Virus record (IMG/VR): IMGVR_UViG_3300032307_000516
Span: 1-64,000 of that record
Reading direction: 5' to 3' (one strand)
DNA from: a virus
DNA: 64,000 nucleotides
Made by a program: the position numbers and the translations under genes. Numbering within the stretch: the first letter of the stretch is position 1; each line of letters opens with the position of its first letter. Positions 29,634-41,300 of this stretch are shown piece by piece. The notes beneath the pieces are model-generated. The model searched no databases. It was not told where the DNA came from and worked only from the letters and a program-made list of their open reading frames with translations.

Positions 29634-31281
29634 GTGGAGAAACGTTGCCTCTTACGGTAATAAGATACAAATTTTAGAGTTACCTGAAAAATCTGGCCTT
29701 ATACAGGTTGTAGGTGAAAACGGAGTTGGTAAATCAACTATTTCGGATGTTATTACATTCGGCCTATACGGTAAATTGGAAGGAAAGAAACTAAAGGATA
29801 TTCCTAATAGATCTAACAAATCTGCGTGGATGAAGATCACGTTCGAACAGGACGGGAGAATCTACGAGGTCGAGAGAGGATTAGATCCATCACTTTTTCA
29901 GTTATCTATAGATGGAAATATCTACGACCAGGCAGGTAAGGATAACGTACAGGAATTTCTAACTAATGACATATTAAAGATTCCTTACTACGTTTTTAAT
30001 AATACGATATCGTTATCGATTAATGATTTCAAAAGCTTCCTCAAAATGAGCACAGCTGATAAGAAATTAATCATTGATAAGATATTTGGATTTTATATCC
30101 TAAATGAAATGAGAGATATTCTTAAGGAAGAAACAAAGAATATTAAATCATCAATAGACAGATTGTCAGGGGAGATATTTGCAACAGGAAGATCCATAGC
30201 AGCTTCTCAAAAGGAACTAGATGAATTACAACAGAAAATAGTAGAAAATGCTGGATCTGAAATAGAAAGTGCAGAGGAAAATCTAGAAAATTATAAAGAG
30301 TTACTTAAGCTACATTCGGATAAGCTTAAGGATTTTAGATCTAAAGAAAACGAAGCACAGAGAAACGTAACAAAATCATATGAGATTTTAAGTGATCTTT
30401 CTTCCAAAATAAAAGAGCTAGATTCTAAAATGAATCTATACAACAACGAAAAATGTCCAACTTGTGAATCTGATCTGTCTACGGATTTTCACAAAAATGT
30501 ATTTGACGATCTATCAAAAGCAAGGGAAAAATATACGGACGATCTTAAAGAACTAAAAAATAATTACGAGGATGCTAAAAAAGTTCAATCAGATTTAGCA
30601 ACTATTAAGAATGATCTGTTCACAAAAGGTGGTAAGATTGAGAGTGCAATAAGAACTTTACATGATAAACTAAAAACTCTTAAGACTGCTAAGAACAATG
30701 ACCAATTAAATTCCATACGTAAATTGTTAAATTCTGCTAATGATGATCTATCGGATTTCAACCAGGAAAAAACAGTATGGGAAGAAAGACAAATATGGGT
30801 TAAGACACTGGACGAAGTATTAAGCGAGAAGGGCGTTAAACAGCTCGCTATTAAGTCTATTCTTCCTTCCCTTAATAATGAGATACTCAATACACTTTTG
30901 TCTCTACATTTGCCTTATAAAGTAGTATTTAATGAAGAATTTAATGCACAGATATTTCATATGGGCGAGGAGATATCTTCACAGACTTTATCTACTGGAG
31001 AAATGAAAAAAGTTGACTTTGCAGTACTTGTAGCAATAATTAAGTTGATGAAGATTCGATTCTCTTCGGTTAACATCCTATTTCTAGATGAGATCTTTAG
31101 TTCTGTAGATCCCGACGGGGTTCACAGTATATTGAATACATTAAGAAAATTGTCGGACGATTTAAGTATGAACATCTTTGTAATTAATCATGCCCCGATG
31201 CCGACAGAGATATTCGATTATAAAATAGAAATCTCAAAGAGAAATAATTTCTCTGATATTGCTTTTGAAAAGCTATCTTAA
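29614..31281 (+). CDS. 46: SbcC/Rad50-like ATPase, T4 gp46 family
   Basis: 555 residues. Walker A GENGVGKS (34-41), coiled coils flanking the zinc hook CPTC at 281-284, ABC signature STGEMKK near 461, Walker B NILFLDEIF near 488. Partner of gp47 just upstream. Confidence 0.93.
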   Translation: MKIQKIEWRNVASYGNKIQILELPEKSGLIQVVGENGVGKSTISDVITFGLYGKLEGKKLKDIPNRSNKSAWMKITFEQDGRIYEVERGLDPSLFQLSIDGNIYDQAGKDNVQEFLTNDILKIPYYVFNNTISLSINDFKSFLKMSTADKKLIIDKIFGFYILNEMRDILKEETKNIKSSIDRLSGEIFATGRSIAASQKELDELQQKIVENAGSEIESAEENLENYKELLKLHSDKLKDFRSKENEAQRNVTKSYEILSDLSSKIKELDSKMNLYNNEKCPTCESDLSTDFHKNVFDDLSKAREKYTDDLKELKNNYEDAKKVQSDLATIKNDLFTKGGKIESAIRTLHDKLKTLKTAKNNDQLNSIRKLLNSANDDLSDFNQEKTVWEERQIWVKTLDEVLSEKGVKQLAIKSILPSLNNEILNTLLSLHLPYKVVFNEEFNAQIFHMGEEISSQTLSTGEMKKVDFAVLVAIIKLMKIRFSSVNILFLDEIFSSVDPDGVHSILNTLRKLSDDLSMNIFVINHAPMPTEIFDYKIEISKRNNFSDIAFEKLS

Positions 31282-31303
31282 ATCCCCTTCGGATATATAA
31301 AAC

Positions 31304-31723
31304 ATGGCAGAAGTATATCCAGCAGGTACCACAACAATTAGAAATCTTACACCAAGATATTATTACTTCTTGGTAGTAAAACCTGATTCTTTAGTAGACG
31401 ATATTCCACAGAAAGAATATTTTGTTTACCGATACAAGGTTTCAGTTTCTTCAAGTGATGGTATAGCATCGCTAAAAAATTATTTCACAGGAGAGGATCT
31501 AATAGAATGCAGATCTTTATCCGATGTTGAATATGCAACTGGTATTTTTCAGCATCCTGATTATACAAACAGCAATATGTCTCCTTTAACATTTAAGCTT
31601 AGGGATATTCCTATCTATTTACAATCAACCATAGGTACAATAGATCTTAATAAGGATCCTTACCAATACGGAAGTAAACCTATTATTACCGATAGTACTT
31701 CCGTAATATTAGACAATAATTAA
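31304..31723 (+). CDS. Hypothetical structural protein
   Basis: 139 residues, mostly beta. No family recognised. It opens the morphogenesis block and is 1 bp from the gp15-like gene, so a neck or tail-end role is likely. Confidence 0.5.
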   Translation: MAEVYPAGTTTIRNLTPRYYYFLVVKPDSLVDDIPQKEYFVYRYKVSVSSSDGIASLKNYFTGEDLIECRSLSDVEYATGIFQHPDYTNSNMSPLTFKLRDIPIYLQSTIGTIDLNKDPYQYGSKPIITDSTSVILDNN

Positions 31724-31724
31724 T

Positions 31725-32561
31725 ATGAATTTTTTAGAAAAATTTAATACCGACGACGTATTCTTTAGAGGTGTTATACTAGGATTACTTAGTAAGCTGA
31801 ACGAGACAATAACTTACACACAGGTTAATTCAGATCAATCCAAGAGCACTATATACATTCCATTTTTCTACTCTATGGTAGGAGATGAGCCTTTCTTACA
31901 GGATTTCTATCTTTCATACGAAGATTGTGACGGTAATCCTGCTTTTGCTGAAGGTAACTATGACGTTGTTCCTAGAGGAATATTGGAAATGGGAGCAATA
32001 AGAATAGACACAGGAGGAGCAACTACTAAATATGTAAGAGCTTCTTATGTAAAAGAGGTAGAAAAAGAAACCGGAAGTGAAATGGTTACCTACTCATCTT
32101 ACTTAAATCCTATACCTTTAGGGATACAAGTAACAGCAAAGATAAAAGCAGATACCACACTAGATGCTTTTAAAATTCAACAGAGTGTATTAGAAATACT
32201 TTATAAGAGGTTCCAATATTTCTTTTATTATAAAGGATTTAGAGTTCCCGTTCAAGTTAGTTTACAAGATTCACCCCCAGATAAGCAGCCTAACAATTTC
32301 CAGATGTCTTATGGGTCACAAAGAGGTGAAGCAATAACACTTAGTTTTTCTATGGATTTAGAGACATATTTGCCTCAATTGGATCTTTCAACTGAAAGAT
32401 TTAGAGGAAATCTAATGCAAGGAGGAATAAAATTAAATGTAGAATTAGGTACTGCACCTACAGATAACAGTACGATCATAAGTGGATTAGGAATCTATGA
32501 TATCAATAAGGATATTACAGGAGTGACTGGGGCAACCGGTCAAGCTCCTTATAATCCTTAA
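31725..32561 (+). CDS. Probable tail sheath stabiliser/tail-completion protein (T4 gp15-like)
   Basis: 278 residues, near the 272 of T4 gp15. The centre (IPLGIQVTAKIKADTTLDAF then QQSVLEILYKRFQYFF) follows the gp15 pattern of a strand pair plus a helix ending in a large aromatic segment. The position, a few genes before the terminases, agrees. A divergent family, so moderate confidence. It overlaps the convergent gene by 4 bp. Confidence 0.5.
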   Translation: MNFLEKFNTDDVFFRGVILGLLSKLNETITYTQVNSDQSKSTIYIPFFYSMVGDEPFLQDFYLSYEDCDGNPAFAEGNYDVVPRGILEMGAIRIDTGGATTKYVRASYVKEVEKETGSEMVTYSSYLNPIPLGIQVTAKIKADTTLDAFKIQQSVLEILYKRFQYFFYYKGFRVPVQVSLQDSPPDKQPNNFQMSYGSQRGEAITLSFSMDLETYLPQLDLSTERFRGNLMQGGIKLNVELGTAPTDNSTIISGLGIYDINKDITGVTGATGQAPYNP

Positions 32562-32866
32562 GAATTTAACATCTGATCCTTATTAGAATCTTCTTTTTTT
32601 TCTGGCTCCATTTCTCCAATACCAGAATCCTTAGATTTTCTGTATCCTAAAAGTGCTGCCCCTATAGAGATAAAGATAATAGATTGAGTTAAAATATCTA
32701 CACTCTTATCTAAGAACATTTTATCTATACATCCAAGAAAGAAACAAATACCCCCAATAAATACAATATAAAGTCCAGCTGTACCACTTCCTGAAGTTTT
32801 ACCGTCGGAGTTTGAAGTAAGTTGACCGAAGCTAAACTTCTCCATTGCTGCTCTTAATTTTTTCAT
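32558..32866 (-). CDS. Small membrane protein
   Basis: 102 residues, minus strand. Two hydrophobic segments (GLYIVFIGGICFFLGCI and SIIFISIGAALLGY) flanked by a basic N-terminus and a charged, Lys/Glu-rich C-terminus. It is convergent with the gp15-like gene. A holin-like or inner-membrane role is possible. Confidence 0.55.
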   Translation of the reverse strand: MKKLRAAMEKFSFGQLTSNSDGKTSGSGTAGLYIVFIGGICFFLGCIDKMFLDKSVDILTQSIIFISIGAALLGYRKSKDSGIGEMEPEKKEDSNKDQMLNS

Positions 32867-32905
32867 AACATTTTTACTGATATATATTACAAACAGAAAG
32901 CCAAA

Positions 32906-35098
32906 ATGGCAGAACTAATAGAATTTACATCAATAGGCAATTATAGGATAATCTCCTACAACGATTCATTTAAGAACGTACAAAGTTTTAATGGATGGAT
33001 TATAGATGCGACAGGTGAAAATCCACCTAGCATTTTTCTTTATCTTGAATTTAGATGGAGTATTAATGGAGATAACTGGTCTTTGTGGAGTGAATTAACA
33101 GAGCCAGCAGTTCAAACTCTTCCTATATCACCGTCGAATCCTTTATGGGTGGAAATAAGATTAACAGCTGCTTCGGACGAGAATTCTAGTCCTTATTTCC
33201 CTCCAGGAACTCCCCTAAGTCCGCCTATAATATTAAACGACTTTGAGCTGGATTTAACTTATGTTACGGTAGATCCTAGGGATCTAATGACCGCACCTCC
33301 TGCACCTATTTGTAGTAAAGAATTAACTAACTACCCCATAGTTTTTACAGACTGTGATTTTACATTTAAACCTTATGATATAAACAGGGCAATAAATCTT
33401 TACCAGGATTTAAGTAAGGTTGTAAATAACGTTTTTGGACACGAAGTAGTATATTATTCAGTACAACCACAAGGTAGAGGAAAAGATGTAGTATTAAAAG
33501 AGTATACATTGTTTGATGTTGTTGACGAGAAATGCGTTAAGGTAATGGTACCAAATAACCAATTTCCAGATGCAGCTTTAACATTCGATTCGTGGGGATT
33601 AAATTTTAATCAACCTTTTGAAATTCATATAGATAGAAAATATTTTGAAGGGATATTTGGTAAAGGATCCCAACCTAGAAAAAGAGATATTATCTATTTT
33701 CCAAGAACAAATAGGATCTATAGAATAGATTCAATGTATGTATTTAGGGACATAAATAACTATCCAGTATATTTTAAGATACAGCTAGTAAAATACGATG
33801 TACAAAAAAATACAACATTTACTGATGCTGCAGTTGGTACAGCATTGCACGATTACACAGTAAATACGCAGGATTTATTCGGAGCTGAGGTACAGAATCA
33901 GGAGACTGATGTAACTAAGCCTCAACAATATGCAGTTACTTCACAGAGAAGACTAGAAGATCCTATAAGATCTTACATAAATAAAGATCTTCCCATTATA
34001 GAATACGATTTAAACAATAACTGGACTATCGTATTTAACAATTATTATGATCTAGATAAAATCTTTATAGATGATCCGAACACAATAGATCCAGTATCTC
34101 CCGATTCTGGATGGACAGACGAAGAAAGGGATGCTGTTAGATGGAAAGCAGATCCAGTTCTTACCGCAACAGAGGAAAGATCTTTTATGTGTTGGTTTAG
34201 AACTAGAAATTATCTTGATAGAAGCAAATTAGTACCTAAGCCTGCACCTAAATTACCTATTACAATAGATAACATAGGAACCGGTGAAATAACTTACACA
34301 ACCTATCCTATACCACATAATTTCCATATTAGACCTAATCCTAACGGATATGTTTCAATTCTAGGCGATTCAACAAGATCTGGAGGATTTGAAATACTAA
34401 ATATTGTGGATTCTTTCAGATTTACTGTTAAGGATGGAGGTGCATCAGCACCTGTTAATACTGCTGGATGGAAAGCTCAGAAAGCTCAGTCTAGAATATT
34501 GTTCGATGGGTATTATAACGGACAAGGATTATATCTAGATTTCATCTGGAGCGGATCAAATCCAGTAGAAAGCCCAACAACTAATAACTATCTACAAACA
34601 GGTAGTTTTAGGATAAGGATAAATAACCTAGAGATCTCTTCTCCTTTTGGAGCGGGAATCGCAAGCACATTAGGTCCTTTTATACCTAGCGTTGACGATT
34701 GGTTTGGATTCGTTTTTAATTTCTCTAACGTTTTTAGACAATATTCAATTAAGGTGTGGAAGTTAACTTATGATCCAGAGAATCCAACAACTCAAACCTC
34801 GGATTTGAGTTTAGTACATTCTTTGGATGGAGTGACAACTCAGGCATATACATTTAATGTACCGCCTGTTATAGAAGAAAATTATGATAGTCCTTTTTAT
34901 GGAACTAATAATTATGCTTTTAAAACTAGATCTTGTCCTTTATGGGCAACGAACTATAGATTTTTTAAATACATGGTAGAAGAGGAAAAACAATCAACGA
35001 TTTTAAACCAAAATATAATAGATGATGCTCAGTTGGGTATTATTATAGATAACGCTAAACCGATACTGAAACTTCCAAAAGTTGCCAGAAACAGATAG
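32906..35098 (+). CDS. Large virion protein (neck/tail)
   Basis: 730 residues, beta-rich, with Ig-like and ConA-like-looking segments (e.g. FRIRINNLEIS ... WFGFVFNFSNVFRQYSIKVW near 560-620). No cysteine-based or catalytic motif. It lies between tail-completion and terminase genes, so a structural part of neck or tail is inferred. Confidence 0.6.
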   Translation: MAELIEFTSIGNYRIISYNDSFKNVQSFNGWIIDATGENPPSIFLYLEFRWSINGDNWSLWSELTEPAVQTLPISPSNPLWVEIRLTAASDENSSPYFPPGTPLSPPIILNDFELDLTYVTVDPRDLMTAPPAPICSKELTNYPIVFTDCDFTFKPYDINRAINLYQDLSKVVNNVFGHEVVYYSVQPQGRGKDVVLKEYTLFDVVDEKCVKVMVPNNQFPDAALTFDSWGLNFNQPFEIHIDRKYFEGIFGKGSQPRKRDIIYFPRTNRIYRIDSMYVFRDINNYPVYFKIQLVKYDVQKNTTFTDAAVGTALHDYTVNTQDLFGAEVQNQETDVTKPQQYAVTSQRRLEDPIRSYINKDLPIIEYDLNNNWTIVFNNYYDLDKIFIDDPNTIDPVSPDSGWTDEERDAVRWKADPVLTATEERSFMCWFRTRNYLDRSKLVPKPAPKLPITIDNIGTGEITYTTYPIPHNFHIRPNPNGYVSILGDSTRSGGFEILNIVDSFRFTVKDGGASAPVNTAGWKAQKAQSRILFDGYYNGQGLYLDFIWSGSNPVESPTTNNYLQTGSFRIRINNLEISSPFGAGIASTLGPFIPSVDDWFGFVFNFSNVFRQYSIKVWKLTYDPENPTTQTSDLSLVHSLDGVTTQAYTFNVPPVIEENYDSPFYGTNNYAFKTRSCPLWATNYRFFKYMVEEEKQSTILNQNIIDDAQLGIIIDNAKPILKLPKVARNR

Positions 35099-35112
35099 AA
35101 TAAGATTGGTAT

Positions 35113-35676
35113 ATGAGAAACCATATAAAGAAGTTTACACATTTTATTAGTGAGAGCATTGATCAATCCTCTTATCAATCAAATTACGAGGATTGGGAAA
35201 AAGGATTAATAATGGCCTGGGGTCATCTTCTTTACCTTGGATATCATGATCTGCCTTATAATATTAATAATATAGTATCCGAGGATGAAACGAGGGGATA
35301 CTTTGAGGAGTATTACTGGAATGCAGAGGATGATGAGGATCTTCGAGACTGGATGAGTAATAATCCGCCTACAGTAGGTAAAGGAGAAGCAATATTCGAC
35401 AAAAATAGACTGAATATGATGATGAACGATATTGCAATGAAGACAAGAACTTTAGATCCTATCACGATATATCGATACGAAGATCAGGACTACGAGGAGG
35501 GGTGGAACTCATACACTACTGATCCAGAATTAGATTATTCTAACGGAGGAAAGATAACTAAAAAGTCTTATATAATTCCTGCTGGATATCCAGTGATTTT
35601 TGCAGGTGGCATAGGAGATCGTGACGAAGTTATTATAAATCTTTCCAGTAGAGAAAAGAAAAAATTAATCAGATAA
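35113..35676 (+). CDS. Probable ADP-ribosyltransferase with capsid-targeting-like N-terminus
   Basis: 187 residues. Starts MRNHIKKFTHFISES. The C-terminal half has the order expected for mono-ADP-ribosyltransferases: TIYRYED (Arg121), GWNSYTTDP (S-x-T at 133-135) and GDRDEVIIN (Glu172). T4 Alt is a head-packaged ADP-ribosyltransferase that modifies host RNA polymerase on injection; this short protein combines both traits. The call rests on motif order only. Confidence 0.55.
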   Translation: MRNHIKKFTHFISESIDQSSYQSNYEDWEKGLIMAWGHLLYLGYHDLPYNINNIVSEDETRGYFEEYYWNAEDDEDLRDWMSNNPPTVGKGEAIFDKNRLNMMMNDIAMKTRTLDPITIYRYEDQDYEEGWNSYTTDPELDYSNGGKITKKSYIIPAGYPVIFAGGIGDRDEVIINLSSREKKKLIR

Positions 35677-35724
35677 AGATATTTTATAAAAATCATCTAT
35701 TTCAGTCCTTAATATATAGAACAT

Positions 35725-36486
35725 ATGCCAAGAAGAAAACCGAAAAAACAAAATCTTTCGAAAGAGCAGGAACTTAATCTCAAGGATAAACTTGATGGGA
35801 TTATTTTGGCGGACGAAATGCTTTCAGGATTAAGTGCTCCTGATATTCCCCCAATGAAACCACAAAGATTCATAAATGTAGATTCAGTTAAAACAGAGGT
35901 AGAAGTGGAAGCTAGAGCAATATTAGATTCACTATCAAGGTTTTATAATGATATGGAAAATCTTCCTGCTGATAGTTATATCAAACACAAGCAAAAGATA
36001 GACGCATTAAGCATCTCTACAATGGCTTTTCAAATAAGAACTGCTCAGCACGCTATCTCAAAATTAGTTGAGGAGATAGATTCAGGAAGAATGGAGCCAA
36101 GATTATTCGAGGTTCTAGCTCAACTACAGAATCAGATCATGCAAATGCCTAAGAACTTTTCCAATTATATGTCACAAATGGAAAAGAACTACAAGCAGTT
36201 AAGAAGTGAATCTGAGGAAATAAACAAAGAAAACATAGAATTCGATTCAGATGGAAATCTAATGCAATCCAAGGATAATATGGACGCTCTTAAAGTTAGA
36301 GGAAACAAATCTCTAATGGAAAACCTACAGAATATGATGAAAAATGGCAGTATGGTTAAGGAAGCAGAAATAGTAATGCCTGATGACAATCTGATAAACC
36401 CTAAGACTAAGGACGGAGGAACCTCCGATCTTTTGGGCGGCGACGATGACGAGTACTTTGAAATAGAGGACGAAATCTTCGAATAA
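35725..36486 (+). CDS. Probable small terminase subunit (T4 gp16-like by position)
   Basis: 253 residues. Basic N-terminus (PRRKPKKQ), long helical coiled-coil centre and acidic end. It sits directly before the large terminase (11 bp), the usual place of gp16. No sequence signature confirms it. Confidence 0.5.
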   Translation: MPRRKPKKQNLSKEQELNLKDKLDGIILADEMLSGLSAPDIPPMKPQRFINVDSVKTEVEVEARAILDSLSRFYNDMENLPADSYIKHKQKIDALSISTMAFQIRTAQHAISKLVEEIDSGRMEPRLFEVLAQLQNQIMQMPKNFSNYMSQMEKNYKQLRSESEEINKENIEFDSDGNLMQSKDNMDALKVRGNKSLMENLQNMMKNGSMVKEAEIVMPDDNLINPKTKDGGTSDLLGGDDDEYFEIEDEIFE

Positions 36487-36496
36487 ATAGAAAAAT

Positions 36497-38299
36497 ATGG
36501 CTGAAGATAAATCTGGTAATAATTATTGGTCGACTGCAAAAGTTGAAGCTCTAATTTACAATGCGGAGGAGCACGGGGTAGACTATAAAGATATGGATAA
36601 CCCATTTCATGAAAACGACCCAGAGCTTAGAAAAGGTAACGTTCTTTTTGAATACACCGAATGGGAATTAGAGGAAATGCAAAAATGTGCCGCTGATGTG
36701 GTTTACTTTGCTAATAAGTATTGTCACGTTATGACCGACGAGGGAATTAGACAAATACAGCTAAGGGATTATCAGATACAAATTCTAAATCAGTACCAGT
36801 TCCATAGGAAAAATGTTTTCGTTTCTCCTAGACAATCTGGTAAAACCATTACTTCATCTATATTTCTTCTTTGGTATCTACTATTTAACTACGAAAAAAA
36901 TGCCATGATTATGGCGAACATTGGTGATACCGCTGCGGAATTAATGGATAAGATCAAGGTTATTATGAAGGGTCTTCCTTTCTTCTTAAAGCCCGGTCTA
37001 ATCGTTTATAACGTGATGACCATGAAATACGATAACGGATGTAGAATAATGGCTAAGACGACAACTAAAACATCGTCTATCGGTTATACAATCCACATGT
37101 TATACATGGATGAGTTCGCTCACATTAACCCGAACTTTATCAATCAGTTCTTCAAATCTGTTTATCCTACCATATCATCATCACAAATTGCAAGGGTTAT
37201 TATTACATCGACCCCAAATGGAATGAATAAATTCTGGGAGTTGTATAAAGGTGCAATCGACGGGGAAAATGAATTTAACCCAATTAGGGTAGAATGGTGG
37301 CAAATTCCAGGAAGAGATGAAGAATGGAGAAAGAAAGAAATAGCAGCATTAGGATCCGAGGAAGATTTTAATCAGGAATACGGATGCCAGTTCTTATCAT
37401 CTTCAAGGTTACTTTTAGATTCTCCTACACTTAAAAGATTAAAAACCAACGAGGAGAACTTTGTTTTTCACGAACTATCTCCTTTTGAGATGAGTCCTAT
37501 AGATTACACTCCTCTTTTATGGCACCCAAAATTTGATCCGACGTCAATATTTGAAAAAGATGCACAGAAATTCTATATTTCTATTGATACTGCAGGTGGA
37601 GGTGGAGGTGACTTTTCGGTAGTAAATATTTTTAAAGTTACACCTATGCCTACGAATAGTATAAAGAATAAAAAATTCTTTGAGGATGAAAGTGATTTCT
37701 TCTGTTTACTGCAAGTTGGTATCTACAGATCAAACACTGTACAGATTGAAGAGCTCAAAGCATTTGTAGAAATTTTAGTACTTCACGTTTTGGGAGAAGA
37801 AAATACAAGAATTGTATTGGAGATGGATTACAAAGGTGAGTTACTGATGGATAAATTACTTGACGGTGATGATTTTTATGATGAGATGTTCGTTTACACT
37901 AGACATTCAGAGGCTACGTCTAAATTAAGGCCCGGTGTAAAGCTAACAGTAAGAAACAAAGAAAAATTCTGTTATGATCTTAAAATAAATACTAGATCAT
38001 ATAAAATAATCCCCTCTGAGAAGAATACGATCCACGAATTAACAAATTTTGGTATAAATTCTAATGGAAGTTTCTCTAGTCAAATAGGAAAGGATGATAT
38101 AGCAATGACATTAGTTAATCTTAACTGTGTATTTGATAATGGAGATTTCCAAGAGACTGTATCAGAATTATATGATATTATTCCCGAAAAATTTAGAAAT
38201 CTAATAGAAGAAAGACTAAACGATTCAGTAGAAGCGACGCAAAATAGAAATAATGAGATGTCAAACTATACTTTCTTGAATGGCCTCCTTGATTCCTAA
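36497..38299 (+). CDS. 17: Terminase large subunit, T4 gp17 family
   Basis: 600 residues, near the 610 of gp17. Walker A-like SPRQSGKT (110-117), Walker B MLYMDEF (Asp205-Glu206), coupling motif STPNG near 248, and an RNase H-like nuclease domain beginning IDTAGGGGGDFS (Asp364) with LEMDYKGE further on. It is the ATP-driven DNA-packaging motor and headful nuclease docking on the portal. Confidence 0.95.
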   Translation: MAEDKSGNNYWSTAKVEALIYNAEEHGVDYKDMDNPFHENDPELRKGNVLFEYTEWELEEMQKCAADVVYFANKYCHVMTDEGIRQIQLRDYQIQILNQYQFHRKNVFVSPRQSGKTITSSIFLLWYLLFNYEKNAMIMANIGDTAAELMDKIKVIMKGLPFFLKPGLIVYNVMTMKYDNGCRIMAKTTTKTSSIGYTIHMLYMDEFAHINPNFINQFFKSVYPTISSSQIARVIITSTPNGMNKFWELYKGAIDGENEFNPIRVEWWQIPGRDEEWRKKEIAALGSEEDFNQEYGCQFLSSSRLLLDSPTLKRLKTNEENFVFHELSPFEMSPIDYTPLLWHPKFDPTSIFEKDAQKFYISIDTAGGGGGDFSVVNIFKVTPMPTNSIKNKKFFEDESDFFCLLQVGIYRSNTVQIEELKAFVEILVLHVLGEENTRIVLEMDYKGELLMDKLLDGDDFYDEMFVYTRHSEATSKLRPGVKLTVRNKEKFCYDLKINTRSYKIIPSEKNTIHELTNFGINSNGSFSSQIGKDDIAMTLVNLNCVFDNGDFQETVSELYDIIPEKFRNLIEERLNDSVEATQNRNNEMSNYTFLNGLLDS

Positions 38300-38334
38300 G
38301 GAAAGAATGATATATACATAGAAAAAGAAGTCTA

Positions 38335-38350
38335 AAGAAGCGAACTTCTT
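38335..38350 (+). promoter_or_regulatory. Stable hairpin in the 5' leader of the tail sheath gene
   Basis: AAGAAG, GNRA-like loop closed as GCGAAC, CTTCTT; 28 bp upstream of the sheath ATG. A mRNA-stabilising 5' hairpin is likely for a highly expressed gene. Confidence 0.5.
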
Positions 38351-38378
38351 CGATATATAAAAAAAATAAAAATTAGAG

Positions 38379-41300
38379 ATGGCCAAACAAGTTAAACTTG
38401 ACTTATCACAATTCAAAGCATCTGGTGTTTACACTTTGGAGTTTGATGCTTCGGAAAATATTATAATCAACCCACAGACGATTCGTTTGGTAGTTGGTTA
38501 TTCTAATATTGGACCTTTTAATACTCCAGTATACTGCCCGGACATCACAACTTTTCAAGCAGTTTTTGGAGGAATTGATAAAACTCTAGAGAAAAAAGGA
38601 TCTTTTTTCCATAGATCTGTACTAACATGTTTAGGCAGCGGACCGGTATTTGCATTAAATCTTAGAATACTTAACAATACAGTAGATGTAAACGGAGATC
38701 CTGATTTTGCTGCTGGTGCTGATGTTGCTAGATATCGTGCTTTCTCTGTCGATACAGAAGAGCAAAATGGTAACAATGCAACAGGAGGATATTCAGACCC
38801 GTTAACAAAACAAGACAAATTAGTATCTTCTTACTATAATAAAGAGAAATTCTGGTTCCCAGATACTGATTATTTCTTAGCAACCGAGGATACATCAGGT
38901 TCAAAACCAGATTCTAGAAAACTATTCAGCTTAGTTAACATAGGACAAAATCCGGTAAGTATAATTGTTAGAAAATCTCTTGACTCGCCATTCCCTTTAA
39001 AAGGATTCGATATTACAGCTAGAGAATATTTTGGAGCTGATAACGTTCCTTCGTTCATGAATCAATATGATTACCTTTCAGATTGGTTTATTGATGTAAT
39101 TGCAATTAGCGGTAACTGGACAGATTATCAAGCTTTAGCAAATGATCCAGTTTACAGTACATATTTTACATCTAAAGGATTCATCAAGGCACAAATTGAC
39201 AATTTCTTAGCTCAAGACGGAATTAACATCGTTACAACTGTAACTGGTACACTTATTCCTAACTTTGTAGACCAAAACGGTACACTTAGATACATCCAGA
39301 CTTTGATTAATAACCAAGCCCAAACAACTGGTATCTTCTGTGCAGTTAACGAAGAAGCTTTAGATGATATAGAAAATAACTCTTCAGTAATTGACTTAGT
39401 GGGTCACCACTTAGTTGATGAACTTGGCGTAGATTCGGACATTTCAAATCCTAAAAATCTTAACTTCTTATCATACAGCCAAAATCTATTCGCAGATTTC
39501 ACTTATTATAAAAACGTTGCAGGGTCTACTGGAGGTACAGAAATTACAGATACCGGTATTTCACCTTCAACTGGATTTGATATCTTACCAGAAACCGGTA
39601 CTTTAGTGGAGGATACATTATTTAACGTAAGTGGAGACGCGGGTATACCTACAACTTTATGGGCTACTTTCGATGCTGCTGATAGAGATGGTGGAGCTAA
39701 CAATAATGCGTACATCTATCTGGAGACATTATTTACTAACCCGGTAGATCACGACGATCAAATTACAACATTAGAAGGATTTGTTACAACTAATAATAAT
39801 TCACCAGCTTCTAGATGGGTACTTGGTAAAGTTAAAAACCTACCAATACCAGGATATTTAGGATTTTATAATGGGGATCTTGTTAAATTAAAAATTGTAG
39901 AAGCTAAAACAATAACTAATTCAACCTTACCTGTAGGTCAAAGAACACAAATAAGACTATTATTATCGCACCCACTTGTTGGTTCAGGTGCTTCTACAAC
40001 ATATGTTGAGCCTTGGTACGAAACAAACAAGAGTACAGCTGATGCTTACCAAATCGGTAACCCAGATTACTTCGATAATGATGACGTTTTCTTCTCACCA
40101 GATATTCCAGTAGGAACTGATAGTTACTTAGCTTACGAGAACTCTGCAATGTATAGAGATTGGGTAAAAGGTAACATTAGTGATGGCGATATAGACTGGA
40201 AAGATAATACAGGATCATTGCTTCAATATCTTAAATTTGAGAATAACGTTGATAGAGATGGATTCAATATCTTAGTATGTAGAGCATATGCGGATGATAC
40301 ATTCACAACACCTGAAGTTATTGCAACTTGGGACACAACTTATGTTAGCTCACTTCCTGTAGGTACAAACGAAACAACAGGCGAAAGTTTCAATATCGTT
40401 TCAACTAACGGTAACCTTAGCGATTATGTTGACATTATTACTCAGCTAGCACCTAACATTATTGAAATGTCTGTTGCTGAGGCTAATTCATCAGGTATTA
40501 AAGTAGGTGATCTATTAGTTTCTACAGACACTCAAACTTATGATAATCCTTTAACTGAAAATTTACAGTCAAGATTAACAAGAGTACTTGAAGTTAAAAC
40601 AGTAGCTTCTGCTTCTTCACCTGGAGTTTATACAATCCAAGTTAAGACTGAAAGACCTATCCAACTTTACCCTGGTACAACTACTAGAGTATGGAAGTTT
40701 AAATCTATCCAAGAGTTTGTTACTTCATTCAACTTCACATATCTACCAGGAGCAGCTATTAAAGCAGCTTCAGTTCCAAACGGAACAGATACAAGAATGA
40801 ATGCTATCTTGGATGTACTTTACAATACTAACTTAGCTAGAACTCTTGCAGATACTGACGTTATTACATTCAGATACGTAGTAGATACATTTGATGGAGG
40901 TATTCAGCCAAACTGTAAATACCAACTTACAAGACTTGCTAAGAACAGACAAAAATGTATGGCAATCTGTAACGTACCTTCAATGCAGAAATTCTCAGAA
41001 TCAGTAGATCCTAGATTTACTTCTGCACCTACTGCAACAGATCCAGCTCCAATTTTACAAGCTAGATACATTGCAGATGGAGGTAATTTAAGTTTAAATC
41101 CTTCATTTACATTCTCTCTTCCTGACGAGGATCAAGGAGCTAAATTCTCTGGATTCTTTGCTCCATTCTTAACAATTAGAGATAATGGTAAGAACTTAAA
41201 CGTTCCACCAGCACCATACGTATCTAATAACTTCATCCGTAAGTTTATCACAGGTGAACCTTATTCAATCGTAGCAGGTGTTAAAAGAGGTATTATTTCA

